From contig NZ_CP014766.1 of assembly GCF_001611675.1 (NCBI RefSeq), positions 1,798,001-1,862,000 of the forward strand: a stretch of DNA of 64,000 nt. Reading direction: 5' to 3'. The DNA comes from Pontibacter akesuensis. GTDB lineage: Bacteria > Bacteroidota > Bacteroidia > Cytophagales > Hymenobacteraceae. Shown piece after piece: positions 9,269 to 16,928 of this stretch (its first letter is position 1; the number at the start of each line of letters is the position of its first letter). A program made the translations under genes and the position numbers. The notes below the pieces were generated by a model. The model did not search any database. It saw only the letters and a list, made by a program, of their open reading frames with translations, and had not been told where the DNA came from.

Positions 9269-9303
9269 AAAAAAGGCTCCTCTTATGCAGAGGAGCCTTT
9301 TTT
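9269..9303. terminator. Bidirectional terminator between polA and SGNH lipoprotein gene
   Basis: Perfect 15-bp arms 9269-9283 and 9289-9303 (core GGCTCCTCT) with a 5-nt loop, six As on the left and six Ts on the right. It can end transcription of both convergent genes. Confidence 0.93.
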
Positions 9304-9328
9304 GTTAAGCTAACGAGAACTATACCAG

Positions 9329-10651
9329 TTACGGGAAAAGAACCGCGTTATACTGGGTTTCATCAACCGTTGGCACATTGGCGCCATACTTCGAGTTGAT
9401 GTTGCGAATGATCTCGTTTGCCACGATGGCATAACCACGAGGCGTAAGGTGCACACCATCCAAAGAGAACAGGTTACCGGCGATAAACGCAGGAGAGTAA
9501 TTCACCGCATTTATATTCAGTGTAGGTTTACCTTCTCTCATTTGGATAGAGTTGAAAAACGCATTCATATCCACAAAGGCAAGACCCTTTGCCTGCGCCG
9601 CAGCAGCAAGCATGCTGTTGAAGTTAGCAGTGGCCTGCTTCACAGCGGTAACTTCTGCTTGGTCAAGCACCTCGCCATTACGCAAAGGATTAAACTGGCT
9701 AAAGCCATGCGGAATGGTAGCTGGGCCCACCGGCTCAGGAGTGCCTACTGTAGAGGTAAGCAATACATAGTCGGCTGGGGTTGCCGGACGAACCGTACCA
9801 TTGCCTGTTGTAATGTAAAGCTGGGTGTTCGCTGCTTTGGCACTGGCTATGATACTGGCAGTGGCCTTGGTTGTGAAAAACGGAATACCTGTTACATCCG
9901 GAATGTTAATGATCACACCTTCTGTTTCTCCATCGGCAGTGAGTGCGTTCACCATGGCATTCAGGTTTGTCTGGAACCTGTCGGCGTCCGAGATCGGGGC
10001 CTGTCCACCAGAAGTGGCAAAGCCCAGCACATCGTTGTTGCCCAACCACATAGTGAAGAAGGTAGGGTTTGTGGCCGCTACTTTGTTCACGTACGGCATC
10101 AGGCCACTCGCTCCTGTAAACTCGTTGCCGATCAGGCGCTCATAAAATGGGTTAAAGCCCACCGGGTTGTTCAGGCCATACCCTGGTGTGGTTACATCTA
10201 CCATTTTAATGCCCGGTATACCTAAGTTGTTCACTTCATCAAGAAACTCGGTATACAAAGGGGTTTTGCCATCAGCTCCCATGCCTCTCACGGCAAGTTT
10301 ATCTGTTACCGGCTGCAGTATCGGTGATCCAGAAGCATCAAAGCCAGTAAATCTTAGGTAACCGGAGCCGTTTTCCTGCTCTTGCGTGAACAGTGGCTGG
10401 GTGAACTCGCCACCGCCAGCCTTCTCAAATTGCTGGGCAAGTATAGCCGGGTAAGAACTCAGCTGCCCCGAACGATAAAGACCTCCGTCTGCGTAGCCAG
10501 CTGTCAGGGAATTCCCAACTGCCACATACTTAGTAAAATCAGCCTGGCCCGAGCTGGCAGCCGGCGCATCAATTTCCGGATCGCAGCTGGTAAGGAGCAC
10601 ACTGGCAAAAAGAGCCGCCAGCACACCGGATTTATAGAAATACTTTTTCAT
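9329..10651 (-). CDS. SGNH/GDSL hydrolase-family lipoprotein
   Basis: 440 residues. Lipoprotein signal with lipobox LLTSC (Cys23) followed by acidic residues, so probably outer-membrane anchored in Bacteroidota. SGNH hydrolase blocks are visible: block I VAVGNSLTAGY (nucleophile Ser48, with the usual GDS changed to GNS), block III WLGNND, and block V DGVHLTPRGY holding the Asp and His of the triad. The fold fits a lipase/esterase; relatives in Bacteroidetes are annotated as SGNH hydrolases or G-D-S-L lipolytic proteins. It is 13 bp downstream of a FadL-type porin gene on the same strand, suggesting that a lipid substrate is hydrolysed at the surface and its fatty acid taken up by the porin (inference). 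Confidence 0.88.
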   Translation of the reverse strand: MKKYFYKSGVLAALFASVLLTSCDPEIDAPAASSGQADFTKYVAVGNSLTAGYADGGLYRSGQLSSYPAILAQQFEKAGGGEFTQPLFTQEQENGSGYLRFTGFDASGSPILQPVTDKLAVRGMGADGKTPLYTEFLDEVNNLGIPGIKMVDVTTPGYGLNNPVGFNPFYERLIGNEFTGASGLMPYVNKVAATNPTFFTMWLGNNDVLGFATSGGQAPISDADRFQTNLNAMVNALTADGETEGVIINIPDVTGIPFFTTKATASIIASAKAANTQLYITTGNGTVRPATPADYVLLTSTVGTPEPVGPATIPHGFSQFNPLRNGEVLDQAEVTAVKQATANFNSMLAAAAQAKGLAFVDMNAFFNSIQMREGKPTLNINAVNYSPAFIAGNLFSLDGVHLTPRGYAIVANEIIRNINSKYGANVPTVDETQYNAVLFP

Positions 10652-10664
10652 TATCGTAGGTAAA

Positions 10665-11903
10665 TTAGAAGTTATAGGTTAAAGCCAAACCCGGGATGTA
10701 AGCAACAGACTTGTAAGTACCGGCTATACCGTTTGATTTATCAGCAGCGTCTGTTCTTTCCTTTTTGTTGATGTACAGGAAGGAAGCGTCTACAGCGAAG
10801 TTATCAGAGATTCTGTAGCCCAGGCCAACAGAAAGACCGCGTGAGTCCGCATCTGGTGTCTCTGGCGTCAGGTAACCGTCCTGCACAGGCGTCTGGTCCA
10901 GGTAAGCACCGGCACGAAGCGCCAAGGCATCGCTTACCTCATACTCAGCTCCGATGCGGTAGATATAAGCGTCTTCGTAGTTACGTCCGCTCACTGAAGA
11001 CTCATTTCCGGCAACAGGTTTTGTAAAGTCGAAACGCAGCTCCTCATAAGCGCTCCAACCCACACGGCTTACATCCACAGCCAGCGTTAGCTGCTCGCTT
11101 GGCTTATAGCCGATACCCAGGGAAAGAGTGGATGGCAGCGGCAACTCAGCAGAGAACTGGGTGCCTGGCTGGAAATTCGCACTTGCTGAAGCTGGAACGT
11201 TTGTGAATGTAACACTCCCTTCTTCCACCGACAAGTCAACCTGTGAGCGGTAGCTTAGGCCTAATGAGAACTGCTCGGTCGGCTCAAAGTAAATACCTGC
11301 GTTAAAGCCGAAGCCAGTTTTTGCACCGCCGTCCAGTTCAATTTCACCCTCGGTGCCATCCTGGTTCTGCAGTGGCAACACACGCTGCAGGTTTACTGAG
11401 CCTGTGGCTATAGTCAGGCCTGCACCAATGCCCAACTTTTCGGTAATCTGGTAGCTCAGCGTCGGCTGGATAAACACCGCCTCCAACGACAGTTGCGACA
11501 GGGCAAAGCGCCCGTTCCAATCTTCACCCCAGTTCACGGTACTTCCAAAAGGAGTATAAACGCCCAGACCCACCGTTAATTTCTCGCTAACGTTATAGGC
11601 AGCATACACACTAAATGGCGTGCCAAGCGGGTTATCAGCCGCAGCAGTAGTGGCAGTTGGCTCAGGAGCACGGTACGCTATTTTAGAAATAATGCCGCTG
11701 GCACCAATAGTCACCCCGTTCTCGCGCAGGAAGCTCATGGCTCCCGGGTTAAAGAAGATGCTGGATGTACCTGTTTGAATACCAGTACCCGTATGGCCCA
11801 TACCAATTTGCCGTTGGCTGGCCAGGTTCACCTGATAGCCTCCAGCCATAGCAGAGGCTGAGAGAAGCGTGCCACCTAGTAAGGCTAAAATTTTGCTTTT
11901 CAT
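10665..11903 (-). CDS. OmpP1/FadL/TodX-family outer membrane transporter
   Basis: 412 residues. Signal peptide ending SAMAGGYQV; the N terminus GGYQVNLASQRQIGMGHTGTG and SSIFFNPGAMSFL match the plug/hatch region of FadL-type porins (family signature NPA/NPG), followed by amphipathic beta strands to a terminal aromatic residue (LTYNF). The family moves long-chain fatty acids or other hydrophobic compounds across the outer membrane. First gene of a two-gene minus-strand operon with the SGNH lipoprotein. A TATATTTG box lies upstream at 11944-11951. Family assignment is firm, substrate unknown. Confidence 0.92.
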   Translation of the reverse strand: MKSKILALLGGTLLSASAMAGGYQVNLASQRQIGMGHTGTGIQTGTSSIFFNPGAMSFLRENGVTIGASGIISKIAYRAPEPTATTAAADNPLGTPFSVYAAYNVSEKLTVGLGVYTPFGSTVNWGEDWNGRFALSQLSLEAVFIQPTLSYQITEKLGIGAGLTIATGSVNLQRVLPLQNQDGTEGEIELDGGAKTGFGFNAGIYFEPTEQFSLGLSYRSQVDLSVEEGSVTFTNVPASASANFQPGTQFSAELPLPSTLSLGIGYKPSEQLTLAVDVSRVGWSAYEELRFDFTKPVAGNESSVSGRNYEDAYIYRIGAEYEVSDALALRAGAYLDQTPVQDGYLTPETPDADSRGLSVGLGYRISDNFAVDASFLYINKKERTDAADKSNGIAGTYKSVAYIPGLALTYNF

Positions 11904-11943
11904 AAAGTAAGATGAGTTAATAGTCGGTGATAAAAGGTCTAAA

Positions 11944-11974
11944 CAAATATATCATTAATGCAGCGTCTCACAAT
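11944..11974 (-). promoter_or_regulatory. Candidate Bacteroidota promoter for the FadL/SGNH operon
   Basis: On the minus strand TATATTTG (11944-11951) fits the -7 consensus TAnnTTTG exactly. ATTG (11971-11974), 19 bp upstream, is one base off the -33 TTTG. The distance to the ATG at 11903 is about 40 bp. Confidence 0.45.
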
Positions 11975-11986
11975 ACATTTTCAAAT

Positions 11987-12010
11987 ATTTTTCGAAATGA
12001 GTCGAAAAAT
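11987..12010. repeat. Short inverted repeat in spacer 11904-12244
   Basis: Perfect 9-bp arms ATTTTTCGA (11987-11995) and TCGAAAAAT (12002-12010) with a 6-nt loop, in the 341-bp divergent spacer between the FadL operon and the flavoprotein gene. It could be an operator upstream of the FadL promoter. No open frame in the spacer looks coding. Confidence 0.4.
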
Positions 12011-12212
12011 GAAAAGGCGCCCCCTGCGGTTCATTTCCTGTTTTTGCACGTCTCCCTGTGGCACTGCCGCTCCTCTGGCTCAACGTATCATGAAACATTA
12101 CTATTTTAAAACACAAAAGCCAAGGGCAGCGGCAGATACTTCTTAAATATAATTTAATCCTAGTTTAGAACCTACCTTATCGGCCCACCCTGCGTTAGAT
12201 AGTTTTCAGAAA

Positions 12213-12241
12213 CTGAAGAAGAATACTACTGAAGAAGAATA
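12213..12241 (+). repeat. 13-bp direct repeat in flavoprotein leader
   Basis: CTGAAGAAGAATA occurs at 12213-12225 and again at 12229-12241, three bases apart and ending three bases before the ATG at 12245. It may be a simple duplication of the translation-initiation region; no consequence is evident. Confidence 0.6.
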
Positions 12242-12244
12242 TTT

Positions 12245-13138
12245 ATGTATGATGTCATAATAATAGGAGGCGGCCCGGCAGGACTGAATGCAGCGATGCT
12301 GCTTGGCCGCTCCCGCCGCAAGGTTATTTTATTTGACAGCGGAAAACCCCGTAACCGCTGGTCGAACAACATGAACGGGTTCTTAACAAGCGATGGCATG
12401 CCTCCTGGGGAGTTCATCAAGAAAGGCCGCGCTGAGCTGGCCAAATATGGAGTGGAGTTAGTGGATACAATCATTGAAACGGCTACTTATACCAAAGGAG
12501 AGTTTGTGGTGAATGATGTGGACGGAACAGTATACCGCTCACGTAAACTGCTGCTCGCCACCGGCCTGAAAGACGAACTTCCGCCTGTAGAGGGCGCGGA
12601 GGAGCTGTACGGCAAAAGCGTGCACCACTGCCCTTACTGCGATGGCTGGGAGAGCCGCGACAAGGCCATTGCCGTGTATGGCCCCGAGCGCAAAGGCACC
12701 GGCCAGGCCCTCGCCATGAAAACCTGGAGCGCTGATGTTACCCTCTACACCGACGGTACCGACAGCCTGACCCGGGACGACCTAGAATTGCTGGAGCGCA
12801 ACGAAGTCAAGATTTGCAAAGAAAAGATTGTAAGGCTGGAGGGAACAGATGGACAACTGGAACACATTGTGCTGAAAGACGGGGAAAAGCGGCCACAGGG
12901 CGCTATGTTTTTCTCGCTGGGCACTCAGCAGCAGTCTGACCTTGGTACGCAATTAGGCTGCGAGTTCACCGATAAAGGCGTAATCAAAACCAAGAAGCTG
13001 CAGCACTCTAATATTCCGGGCCTGTTTGTAGCCGGCGATGCCGCCCGTGACATGCAAATGGTGATTGTGGCCGCCGCCGAAGGAGCCAAAGCCGGTGTAG
13101 CCATCAACATGGAGTTGCAGCAGGAGGACAGGAAGTAA
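12245..13138 (+). CDS. Thioredoxin-reductase-like NAD(P)/FAD-dependent oxidoreductase
   Basis: 297 residues. FAD-binding Rossmann motif DVIIIGGGPAGLNAAMLLGR at the N terminus, the ATGLKD motif, a redox-active CPYC (Cys129/Cys132) in HCPYCDGWE, and the C-terminal FAD motif FVAGDAARDMQMVIVAAAEG. This is the low-molecular-weight thioredoxin reductase fold. The CPYCDGWE variant and short NADPH domain are typical of stand-alone TrxB-like flavoproteins that often serve partners other than thioredoxin, so I do not name it trxB. No thioredoxin gene is adjacent. Convergent with the cyanophycinase-like gene; a perfect inverted repeat lies between them. Confidence 0.9.
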   Translation: MYDVIIIGGGPAGLNAAMLLGRSRRKVILFDSGKPRNRWSNNMNGFLTSDGMPPGEFIKKGRAELAKYGVELVDTIIETATYTKGEFVVNDVDGTVYRSRKLLLATGLKDELPPVEGAEELYGKSVHHCPYCDGWESRDKAIAVYGPERKGTGQALAMKTWSADVTLYTDGTDSLTRDDLELLERNEVKICKEKIVRLEGTDGQLEHIVLKDGEKRPQGAMFFSLGTQQQSDLGTQLGCEFTDKGVIKTKKLQHSNIPGLFVAGDAARDMQMVIVAAAEGAKAGVAINMELQQEDRK

Positions 13139-13190
13139 AAATTGGCTGTGACAGCTACTTTTGCCTTGCAGTTATACTTTCCCTGCTGTT

Positions 13191-13258
13191 GTCATTTCGA
13201 ACGCAGTGAGAAATCTATCTTAAATTCTGAATAGATTTCTCACTGCGTTCGAAATGAC
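13191..13258. repeat. Perfect 28-bp inverted repeat (REP/MITE-like)
   Basis: Arms 13191-13218 and 13231-13258 are exact reverse complements over 28 bp, with a 12-nt loop; each begins or ends with GTCATTTCGAACGCAGTGAG or its complement. A diverged relative is at 51371-51471. Elements with this kind of end are common between genes in Bacteroidota. Here it sits between convergent genes and could also stop transcription both ways. Confidence 0.85.
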
Positions 13259-13312
13259 ATTTTTTTATAAAGAATCAATTTATACTTGCCCATTACCAAG
13301 TATAAACCTTTA

Positions 13313-14146
13313 TCAGACGCCCACATTGCTTTGCTCCTGCGGTACAGGCTGGAACAGGTGCTCCCTGAGGCAGTAGCGGTAGCCGTGCACGAGCAGGTGC
13401 ATTTTCAGGTTTTGCACCGCAATGGGTTCATTTTCCGGAACCTCACTTATATTGGAGAAGCGCACGTCGCTTGCATCGATTATAGTGACCACACCGGGTC
13501 CAAACACCTCCACCTGATCGCCGTTTTTGATGATGATGCCTGTCTCCTCGCTTAGGCCGACGCCAACATAATCCCGATCGTGGGCTACGGCGTGTGCCAG
13601 GCGGCCAAACCTGCCTCGCTCCGCAAAATGCGTGTCGATGTATACTTTGCTGATAAAGCCAAAGCCGTGCGTCGTTTTCATCTCGCCCCGGAGCAGCGAG
13701 TAGTGCCCGTAGCCGTTGTAAATCATACGGTCTGACATCACGGCGGCACCCGCGCTTGTGCCGGAGATGATGATATCCTCTTCTCTGAACCGGCGCTGCA
13801 TCTCTTTCAGCACCTGTGTTCCGTTCAGGAAACGCGCGAGCCGCAGCTGGTCACCACCGGTAAAGAAAATCACATCCGCCTTTCTAATGCGGGCTATATT
13901 GTCGGGTGTGTCGGCTTCGTGCTCCTCATCGATGCGCATAAAGTGCGCGTTCCCGCAGCCAAGTTCCTCAAAGGCCTCTTTATAAGCATTCCCGGAGTTA
14001 ACGCCATCCGCTGCCTGCGGAGTGGCTGTGGCAATAACTTCTATGTGCGACTGCAAACTGCAGATTTCAGATTTTATAAGTTTAATAAGACCATCGTCAT
14101 CGCCGCCGCCCAGTGCAATCAGTCTTCCTTTCACTTCTTCTTCCAT
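13313..14146 (-). CDS. Cyanophycinase-like peptidase (S51 family)
   Basis: 277 residues. S51-type features: GRLIALGGGDD near the N terminus, IFFTGGDQLRLAR, the nucleophile motif GTSAGAAVMS, and the IDTHFAERGRFGRL block followed by GVGLSEETG. Cyanophycinase releases beta-Asp-Arg dipeptides from cyanophycin. No cyanophycin synthetase is in the window, so the enzyme may serve imported or stored beta-aspartyl peptides, or cphA may be elsewhere. The last 30 residues form a Gln/Pro tail. The ATG at 14146 begins MEEEVKGRLIALGG, close to the first strand, so no signal peptide: cytoplasmic. Confidence 0.9.
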   Translation of the reverse strand: MEEEVKGRLIALGGGDDDGLIKLIKSEICSLQSHIEVIATATPQAADGVNSGNAYKEAFEELGCGNAHFMRIDEEHEADTPDNIARIRKADVIFFTGGDQLRLARFLNGTQVLKEMQRRFREEDIIISGTSAGAAVMSDRMIYNGYGHYSLLRGEMKTTHGFGFISKVYIDTHFAERGRFGRLAHAVAHDRDYVGVGLSEETGIIIKNGDQVEVFGPGVVTIIDASDVRFSNISEVPENEPIAVQNLKMHLLVHGYRYCLREHLFQPVPQEQSNVGV

Positions 14147-14251
14147 AGCGTCATCTTTCTTGTTAAGGGTGAGTCTTTATACTTGCTGAAGGAGCAACAG
14201 GTTAACAGTGGCAGGCACTTTAAAATTTCGTAAAAAGCAATATATAGCTGG

Positions 14252-15118
14252 CTAAGGCAGCAATATTGTTGGTGATGGCCGCTCCTCTCGCTCTGGCACT
14301 GTTCCATCAGGCAGCACCCAGGCACGCGGCTTTTCAAACGGCATCCGGAACAGGTGTGCCGGTTTTTGCTCCGAAGGATTGCGGTAAGCGGGCACGCCAA
14401 TGGTGATCTCGTCCTGCGGCACGTTCAGGCGCAGGGTCTGGTGCAGGCGGTCCCACCACGAGAAGATTACGGAATAATTGCTGTTGGTTTCCTGGCGCAC
14501 AATAGAGTGGTGGATGCCGTGCATGCGCGGCGTTACCATCACTTTGCACAGCTGCTTCTCCACCGCATAGGGCAGGCGCAGGTTGCTGTGGTGAAATGCG
14601 GTGCAGCCTTCAAAGATCACCTCGTAAAAAAGCACCAGCGGCGCAGGCACCCCCAACAGGGCAATTACGCCGCCGCGGTAAGGCACCGAGGCAAAGTTCT
14701 CGCCCACATGAAACCGCCAGGCCGAAGACAGGTCGAGGTCCATATCGGAGTGGTGCACGTTGTGGAAGCGCCACAGCAAACCAGAGCGGTGCATGAGCAT
14801 GTGCCAGAAGTAATTACCGTAGTCCAGCAGCAGAAAGCCTAAGCCGTAGCGAACCGCCGTGGGCAATTTAAGCCAGGGCATCAGGCCAAACTGATGGCGG
14901 TTGGCCCATCGCGCCGCCGCATACATGCCGGGCACCAGCAGAAGGCGCAGGGCAGGCAGGGCTGTCACCGCTACGCTTGCATTCTGAATCAGACGTTTTG
15001 TTTTAGGCCGGGTGCGCCGCCTCAGTTGCCGCTTTGCCTCCAGCACAAAAAGTACACTTGCGGCCACGCCCAGCAGCGGCATGCCTATTTTATCGAATTT
15101 GGGGAAAAGTATCTTCAT
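14252..15118 (-). CDS. Sterol desaturase / fatty acid hydroxylase family membrane enzyme
   Basis: 288 residues with several hydrophobic segments (about 10-27, 45-65, 90-105, 150-175) and the three-part histidine motif of di-iron membrane hydroxylases: HMLMHR, HNVHHSD and HGIHHS, plus a further His pair in FHHSNLRLP. Such enzymes hydroxylate or desaturate lipids, carotenoids or sphingolipid-like chains using O2. The C-terminal 60 residues are hydrophilic and carry a Glu/Arg/Pro tail. Head of a minus-strand pair with the S51 peptidase 105 bp downstream; no obvious shared pathway. Substrate cannot be read from the sequence. Confidence 0.9.
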   Translation of the reverse strand: MKILFPKFDKIGMPLLGVAASVLFVLEAKRQLRRRTRPKTKRLIQNASVAVTALPALRLLLVPGMYAAARWANRHQFGLMPWLKLPTAVRYGLGFLLLDYGNYFWHMLMHRSGLLWRFHNVHHSDMDLDLSSAWRFHVGENFASVPYRGGVIALLGVPAPLVLFYEVIFEGCTAFHHSNLRLPYAVEKQLCKVMVTPRMHGIHHSIVRQETNSNYSVIFSWWDRLHQTLRLNVPQDEITIGVPAYRNPSEQKPAHLFRMPFEKPRAWVLPDGTVPEREERPSPTILLP

Positions 15119-15224
15119 CAGCTGTAGCTACCGGGTTGCGTTGGTTAAATATTGAATGTAGGCACACATAGTGTTAAAACAATTAATAATAGCATCATTC
15201 TTATTTGTCCGCATTCAGAAAAAG

Positions 15225-15262
15225 TGTTCGGTAACGAACAGAAATGTGTTCGCCAACGGACA
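15225..15262 (+). promoter_or_regulatory. Tandem palindromes, candidate enhancer sites for a sigma-54 activator
   Basis: Two dyads: TGTTCG-GTAA-CGAACA (15225-15240, perfect) and TGTTCG-CCAA-CGGACA (15247-15262, one mismatch). Their centres are 22 bp apart, two helical turns, so dimers would bind the same face. They lie about 100 and 122 bp upstream of the start site predicted from the -24/-12 element, a typical enhancer distance. Confidence 0.7.
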
Positions 15263-15328
15263 CGTTACCAAGTATAAAAACAGCTATTCTTCAACATAAT
15301 CTGTTGATTTATAGCACATTAAAAAACC

Positions 15329-15344
15329 TGGCACGTATCATGCA
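15329..15344 (+). promoter_or_regulatory. Sigma-54 (-24/-12) promoter of the small-peptide operon
   Basis: TGGCACG-TATC-ATGCA has GG at 15330-15331 and GC at 15342-15343, the exact spacing of the RpoN consensus TGGCACG-N4-TTGCA; only one base of the -12 box differs. Predicted start near 15355, giving a leader of about 100 nt before the ATG at 15459. Confidence 0.75.
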
Positions 15345-15458
15345 ATAAGTCAATCAGAAATAAATAAAATTATTTCGGCTCCAAGCAACCATTTGATGTA
15401 AGCCGCTATCTATTAATCAGAAACAAGAAAGAAATTAAAACCACTAAAGTATAAAGTT

Positions 15459-15623
15459 ATGAAAATCGTGATCCTAATTTTCGCCTGTATGGCCGGTATG
15501 AGTGCCAGTATTCAGAAATCAGCAAAAGATGTGCAAGAGATTCAAAGTCGCCACGAGCTGAGAGAGTACAAAGCTTACCCTAACCTGCTCCCTCAAGTTG
15601 AGATTGTCGCCCCCGAACTATAG
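15459..15623 (+). CDS. Small membrane peptide 1 of 3
   Basis: 54 residues, unrecognised. Begins MKIVILIFACMAGMSASIQ, a hydrophobic N-terminal segment of about 18 residues with no clear AxA cleavage site, so likely a membrane anchor. A charged helix KSAKDVQEIQSRHELREYK and a tail PNLLPQVEIVAPEL follow. The second peptide (15681-15845) matches closely: K.SAK.VQEI..R.EL..YK..PNLLP.VE.VAP is shared. Identical length and 57 bp spacing argue for tandem duplication and real coding. First gene of a unit with a sigma-54-type promoter upstream and a terminator after the third gene. Sigma-54 control of several tiny membrane proteins recalls the enterobacterial psp system, an analogy only; I see no homology to PspB/C/D. 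Confidence 0.8.
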   Translation: MKIVILIFACMAGMSASIQKSAKDVQEIQSRHELREYKAYPNLLPQVEIVAPEL

Positions 15624-15680
15624 TCTCTTCCAACACCAAGCCAAATCCACTATCTGCAATACCTAACAAAATAAAAAACC

Positions 15681-15845
15681 ATGAAAATTGTTCTTTTAAT
15701 TCTCGCAATCATCCTGGGCATGGGTCTTACCATCAAACAGTCCGCAAAGGAAGTACAGGAAATTGCCGCCCGACAGGAGCTGAGCAAGTATAAAGGCCAG
15801 CCAAATCTGTTGCCAATGGTAGAGGTAGTAGCCCCTCGCATTTAG
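15681..15845 (+). CDS. Small membrane peptide 2 of 3
   Basis: 54 residues, unrecognised. Hydrophobic N terminus MKIVLLILAIILGMGLTI, then KQSAKEVQEIAARQELSKYK and PNLLPMVEVVAPRI. Substitutions relative to peptide 1 are conservative (D/E, I/V, L/I) and sit between invariant SAK, VQEI and PNLLP, the pattern of purifying selection on protein. Probable single-pass inner-membrane peptide with a short amphipathic helix outside the bilayer; orientation cannot be fixed from sequence. Spacing to peptide 3 is 44 bp. Confidence 0.8.
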   Translation: MKIVLLILAIILGMGLTIKQSAKEVQEIAARQELSKYKGQPNLLPMVEVVAPRI

Positions 15846-15889
15846 GCTACCATACAACCGTAACACCACGCGCTTACCAAAATAGAACC

Positions 15890-16051
15890 ATGAAAATAAT
15901 AATCCTTCTCTTTGCCATACTCGCGAGCTTTTGCCTTGAGTGCAAAGAACTATTCAACAACAGACCCCTGATAGCTGCCAGGCACCAGTTGCTTGCCGCT
16001 GCTGACCTCGTGCCAGTTCCTGCTGAAACTCCTCAGGCTATGCAACTATAG
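15890..16051 (+). CDS. Small membrane peptide 3 of 3, diverged
   Basis: 53 residues. The N terminus MKIIILLFAILASFCLECK keeps the MKI[VI]ILLFA pattern of the first two peptides, and the position of IAARHQLLAA matches their I..R.EL. The SAK.VQEI core is lost and the tail is ADLVPVPAETPQAMQL. It has two Cys (LEC and SFC) that the others lack. Coding is supported by start-codon context (ACC-ATG-AAA, as for peptide 2), by similar length and by the terminator that begins at its stop codon. Either a diverging duplicate or a partner with a new role. Confidence 0.68.
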   Translation: MKIIILLFAILASFCLECKELFNNRPLIAARHQLLAAADLVPVPAETPQAMQL

Positions 16052-16094
16052 CCTGAGGCAGCGGTGGCAAATGCCTGCCGCACCAGGCTTTTTT
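16050..16094 (+). terminator. Terminator of the small-peptide operon
   Basis: AGCCTG (16050-16055) pairs with CAGGCT (16084-16089), with an inner GCGGTGGC/GCCTGCCGC stem around an AAAT loop, followed by six Ts (16089-16094). It starts on the stop codon of the third peptide. Confidence 0.8.
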
Positions 16095-16272
16095 CATCCT
16101 TCCTAAAACACTTACTGCTACAAAGCAAGTGGCTGCTACCACGCCAGTGGGCAAGTGCTAGTGCTAGCCTGACATAACAATTAGAGTTCGCCTGTGTCCT
16201 TAGAAACTGTGTCGAGGCCTTTCTACCAGTTGTTTCTAATTCATCATTCCTAATTTCTAATTTGGCGCAGCA

Positions 16273-16836
16273 CTAGTTATCCTTCTTCTTAAAAATATCC
16301 AGGATACCTGGCTGCTCCTCGTCCCGCTTATTCTTCTTATTTTTCTCATCCTTGTCGCCAAACGGCCACAGGCTTTTCTTCTTCTTTTTTTCCGGGATGA
16401 TAACGTAGCGCACGGATATGCCGGAGGAGAGGTGCACCCAGTCTTCGTGGTTGATGTGCACGGCTGGTTTCACATCGGCGGAGAGCAGGAAGGGCAGGCC
16501 ATTTACTTTGTACTCAATGCCCAGCATGGCGTCCACTCCGGTAAAAACGCCGCTGCCTTTCAGGTTACCGATGTGCCCGCCGGCGCCCAGGTAATAGTTA
16601 AAGCGCTCCCCAAGTATGGGGAAGTGCCACTCGTACAGGGCAGTGCCGCTCACTTCGCGGGAACCGACGGTGCCGATTGCCTCAATGGTGCCTCTTTCAT
16701 TCAATTTCTGCTGTAGCGTCAGTCCGATCCGGTCGCTCTCGATGCGCACGCCGGCCGCCGTAATGTATTTCTGGGCGCTGGCAGCCATACTTGCGCCACA
16801 CAGCAACACGACCAGCAAAAGTAATTTCTTCGTCAT
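16273..16836 (-). CDS. Outer membrane beta-barrel-like protein with lysine-rich tail
   Basis: 187 residues, no family I can name with confidence. Signal peptide MTKKLLLLVVLLCGASMAASAQ; then alternating beta strands (YITAAGVRIESDRIGLTLQQ, YYLGAGGHIG, MLGIEYKV, LLSADVKPAV, GISVRYVII) like the small barrel proteins of Bacteroidota. After the last strand a tail of about 45 residues is dominated by Lys, Asp and Glu (KKKKKSLWPFGDKDEKNKKNK) and ends DIFKKKDN. The tail would face the periplasm or exterior and may bind polyanions. Divergent from the small-peptide unit's downstream flank; alone on its strand except for arfB 92 bp upstream. Confidence 0.65.
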   Translation of the reverse strand: MTKKLLLLVVLLCGASMAASAQKYITAAGVRIESDRIGLTLQQKLNERGTIEAIGTVGSREVSGTALYEWHFPILGERFNYYLGAGGHIGNLKGSGVFTGVDAMLGIEYKVNGLPFLLSADVKPAVHINHEDWVHLSSGISVRYVIIPEKKKKKSLWPFGDKDEKNKKNKRDEEQPGILDIFKKKDN

Positions 16837-16928
16837 AATTCAGGGTGAATGGTTTGGTATTCCGTCGCTGCAAATTTCTTACCTAACGCAGCGGCCGGTC
16901 TTGTAGTGTTTGGGCATCGGCTCTAAAA

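Noticed and set aside
14131..14400. 89-codon minus-strand frame ending in the sterol-desaturase-family gene
   Set aside because: Overlaps the real gene in another frame and has no recognisable feature.
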